This document shows positions 29,562-30,512 of a DNA stretch of 30,512 nt, in pieces. Both the position numbers and the translations under genes were made by a program. Below the pieces are notes generated by a model. That model made no database searches and had not been told where the DNA came from. It saw only the letters and a program-made list of their open reading frames with translations. The DNA lies in NCBI GenBank assembly GCA_001873075.1, contig MNYL01000074.1, forward strand, positions 1 through 30,512, written 5' to 3'. This stretch comes from Fibrobacteres bacterium CG2_30_45_31. GTDB lineage: Bacteria; Fibrobacterota; Fibrobacteria; Fibrobacterales; Fibrobacteraceae. Every line of letters begins with the position of its first letter. Positions within the stretch are counted from its first letter, which is position 1.

Positions 29562-30512
29562 TCAGATATGTCCGGGATTCTCCGGCTTATCCACAGAAGG
29601 AAGAACACAAGCAACTTCCTGAGTTATTTTATTTTCCATTTCTGCTGCTTGCAAATCTTCTTTAGTTATGTCTTTAGGATCGAAAACCACGACTCGGTTA
29701 CGCCCAGATTGCTTGCCAATATAAAGGGCACGATCCGCAAGGTCGATGCTTCTATCCATGCCCAAGCGAGAATCGAAAAGCGACACTCCAATCGTAATAG
29801 TGACCTTGATTTCGTAGCACGCAAAATGAATCACTGTTTCTGATACTTTCGTACGGAATCTTTCAGCGACCAGTGCTGCTCCCGCAAGATCCGTTTCTGG
29901 AAGCACCGCAAGAAATTCTTCGCCGCCCCATCTTGCAACGTAATCGTGTTTGCGCAGTTGATTTCGCATCGTTTGTGAGACAGTCTGAAGCACCAAGTCG
30001 CCACACACATGTCCATAGGTATCGTTGAATTCTTTGAATTTATCAATGTCAATGAAAATAAAGGAGAATGCTTTTTTTGAACGCTCGGAGCGGTAAATTT
30101 CGTAGCTGATTTTTTCGCGGATGTCACGTCGATTCGGAAGTTTGGTAAGTTCATCCGTTCGTGAAATCTGTTGAAGCTGGCTATTTGCTTTTTCCAGTTC
30201 TCGTGTACGTTCCAGCACTTCCATTTCCAAGTGTGCTTTGTGCTCCGCAAGTTCCAGAATTTTGCCTTTAATAGTGAGTCGCATTTCATCAAAAGCTTTG
30301 GAAAGTACATACACTTCATCGGTACGACCGCTTTCCACCTCGTTCTCCATATCATAGTTACCCCCGCTGATAATGGCGACACGAGAAATAAGTTTTTTCA
30401 ATGGGCGACCCACGCGGAAAACAATCCAAGCGGTCACAAAAGCAATCACCGCAAGTACAAATAATCCCATAAAAGCAATCCCATATCCGACACTCCACAT
30501 CAATGCTTCTAC
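29562..30512 (-). CDS. Membrane diguanylate cyclase with HAMP and GGDEF domains (5' end outside window)
   Basis: The frame stays open to the last base, so the N-terminal part, probably a periplasmic sensor, is missing; the TTG at 30503 is not the real start. 316 residues are visible: a transmembrane helix (FMGLFVLAVIAFVTAWIVF), a HAMP domain (RPLKKLISRVA ... RTDEVYVLSKAFDEM), a coiled coil of about 45 residues, and a GGDEF domain beginning RTDELTKLPNRR. The active site is GGEEF in ARWGGEEF, and RKHD five residues before it is an intact inhibitory I-site. It should make c-di-GMP from two GTP in response to an external signal, with product inhibition. About 40 residues follow the GGDEF domain without recognisable features. 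Confidence 0.95.
   Translation of the reverse strand, partial: VEALMWSVGYGIAFMGLFVLAVIAFVTAWIVFRVGRPLKKLISRVAIISGGNYDMENEVESGRTDEVYVLSKAFDEMRLTIKGKILELAEHKAHLEMEVLERTRELEKANSQLQQISRTDELTKLPNRRDIREKISYEIYRSERSKKAFSFIFIDIDKFKEFNDTYGHVCGDLVLQTVSQTMRNQLRKHDYVARWGGEEFLAVLPETDLAGAALVAERFRTKVSETVIHFACYEIKVTITIGVSLFDSRLGMDRSIDLADRALYIGKQSGRNRVVVFDPKDITKEDLQAAEMENKITQEVACVLPSVDKPENPGHI

Overview
The window looks like a chromosomal segment from an anaerobic, Gram-negative, plant-polysaccharide-degrading bacterium. It has periplasmic and outer-membrane proteins (porin, TolC-type channel, RND pump, lipoprotein), a ferredoxin-linked 2-oxoacid oxidoreductase, and a secreted GH95 fucosidase with a CBM6-like module and a sorting-domain-like tail. 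A Fibrobacterota- or Bacteroidota-like host is my inference; no rRNA or other phylogenetic marker is present. I see no tRNA, rRNA, CRISPR array, insertion sequence or prophage.

Layout. (1) 1-5.4 kb, relatively AT-rich: the 3' part of the GH95 gene (+), a two-gene minus-strand unit of unknown envelope proteins (478-aa barrel-like protein, 207-aa lipoprotein), a possible 54-aa ORF, and a small secreted protein. (2) 5.8-6.9 kb: mnmA. (3) 7.0-18.75 kb (+): sulfur and amino-acid block. metY has its own promoter, a structured leader and a terminator. Next comes a long run of tightly spaced or overlapping genes: porin, metQ, metN, metI, a class I aminotransferase, a four-subunit 2-oxoacid:ferredoxin oxidoreductase (gamma, delta, alpha, beta), a PaaK-family AMP-forming CoA ligase and an alpha/beta hydrolase. 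(4) 18.75-21.6 kb (-): cystathionine gamma-lyase-like gene, cystathionine beta-synthase/cysteine synthase-like gene and a SAM-dependent methyltransferase, with a divergent Rrf2-family regulator (21.8-22.3 kb, +). (5) 22.3-28.9 kb (-): copper/silver efflux block of a Cys-rich protein, a small YHS-like metal-binding protein, cusC, cusB (reading frame broken in a G7/C7 tract) and cusA. It is preceded by a promoter with a 19-bp spacer that contains a dyad, the layout of MerR/CueR targets. (6) 28.9 kb to the end (-): an RBBP9-type serine hydrolase and the 3' part of a membrane diguanylate cyclase.

How the genes fit together. The block at 8.7-18.7 kb physically joins methionine import (porin, MetQ, MetNI) to enzymes that interconvert an amino acid, its 2-oxoacid, an acyl-CoA and a free acid. 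My leading hypothesis is a methionine-linked pathway: either methionine breakdown to 3-methylthiopropionyl-CoA with reduced ferredoxin, or the reverse, reductive carboxylation of an organic acid to an amino acid. The minus-strand mcc-like genes with an Rrf2 (CymR-like) regulator would convert homocysteine to cysteine, so the window as a whole is rich in sulfur amino-acid metabolism. The cus block retains all three methionines of the CusA metal site, so Cu(I)/Ag(I) export is well supported, although CusB is frameshifted as given.
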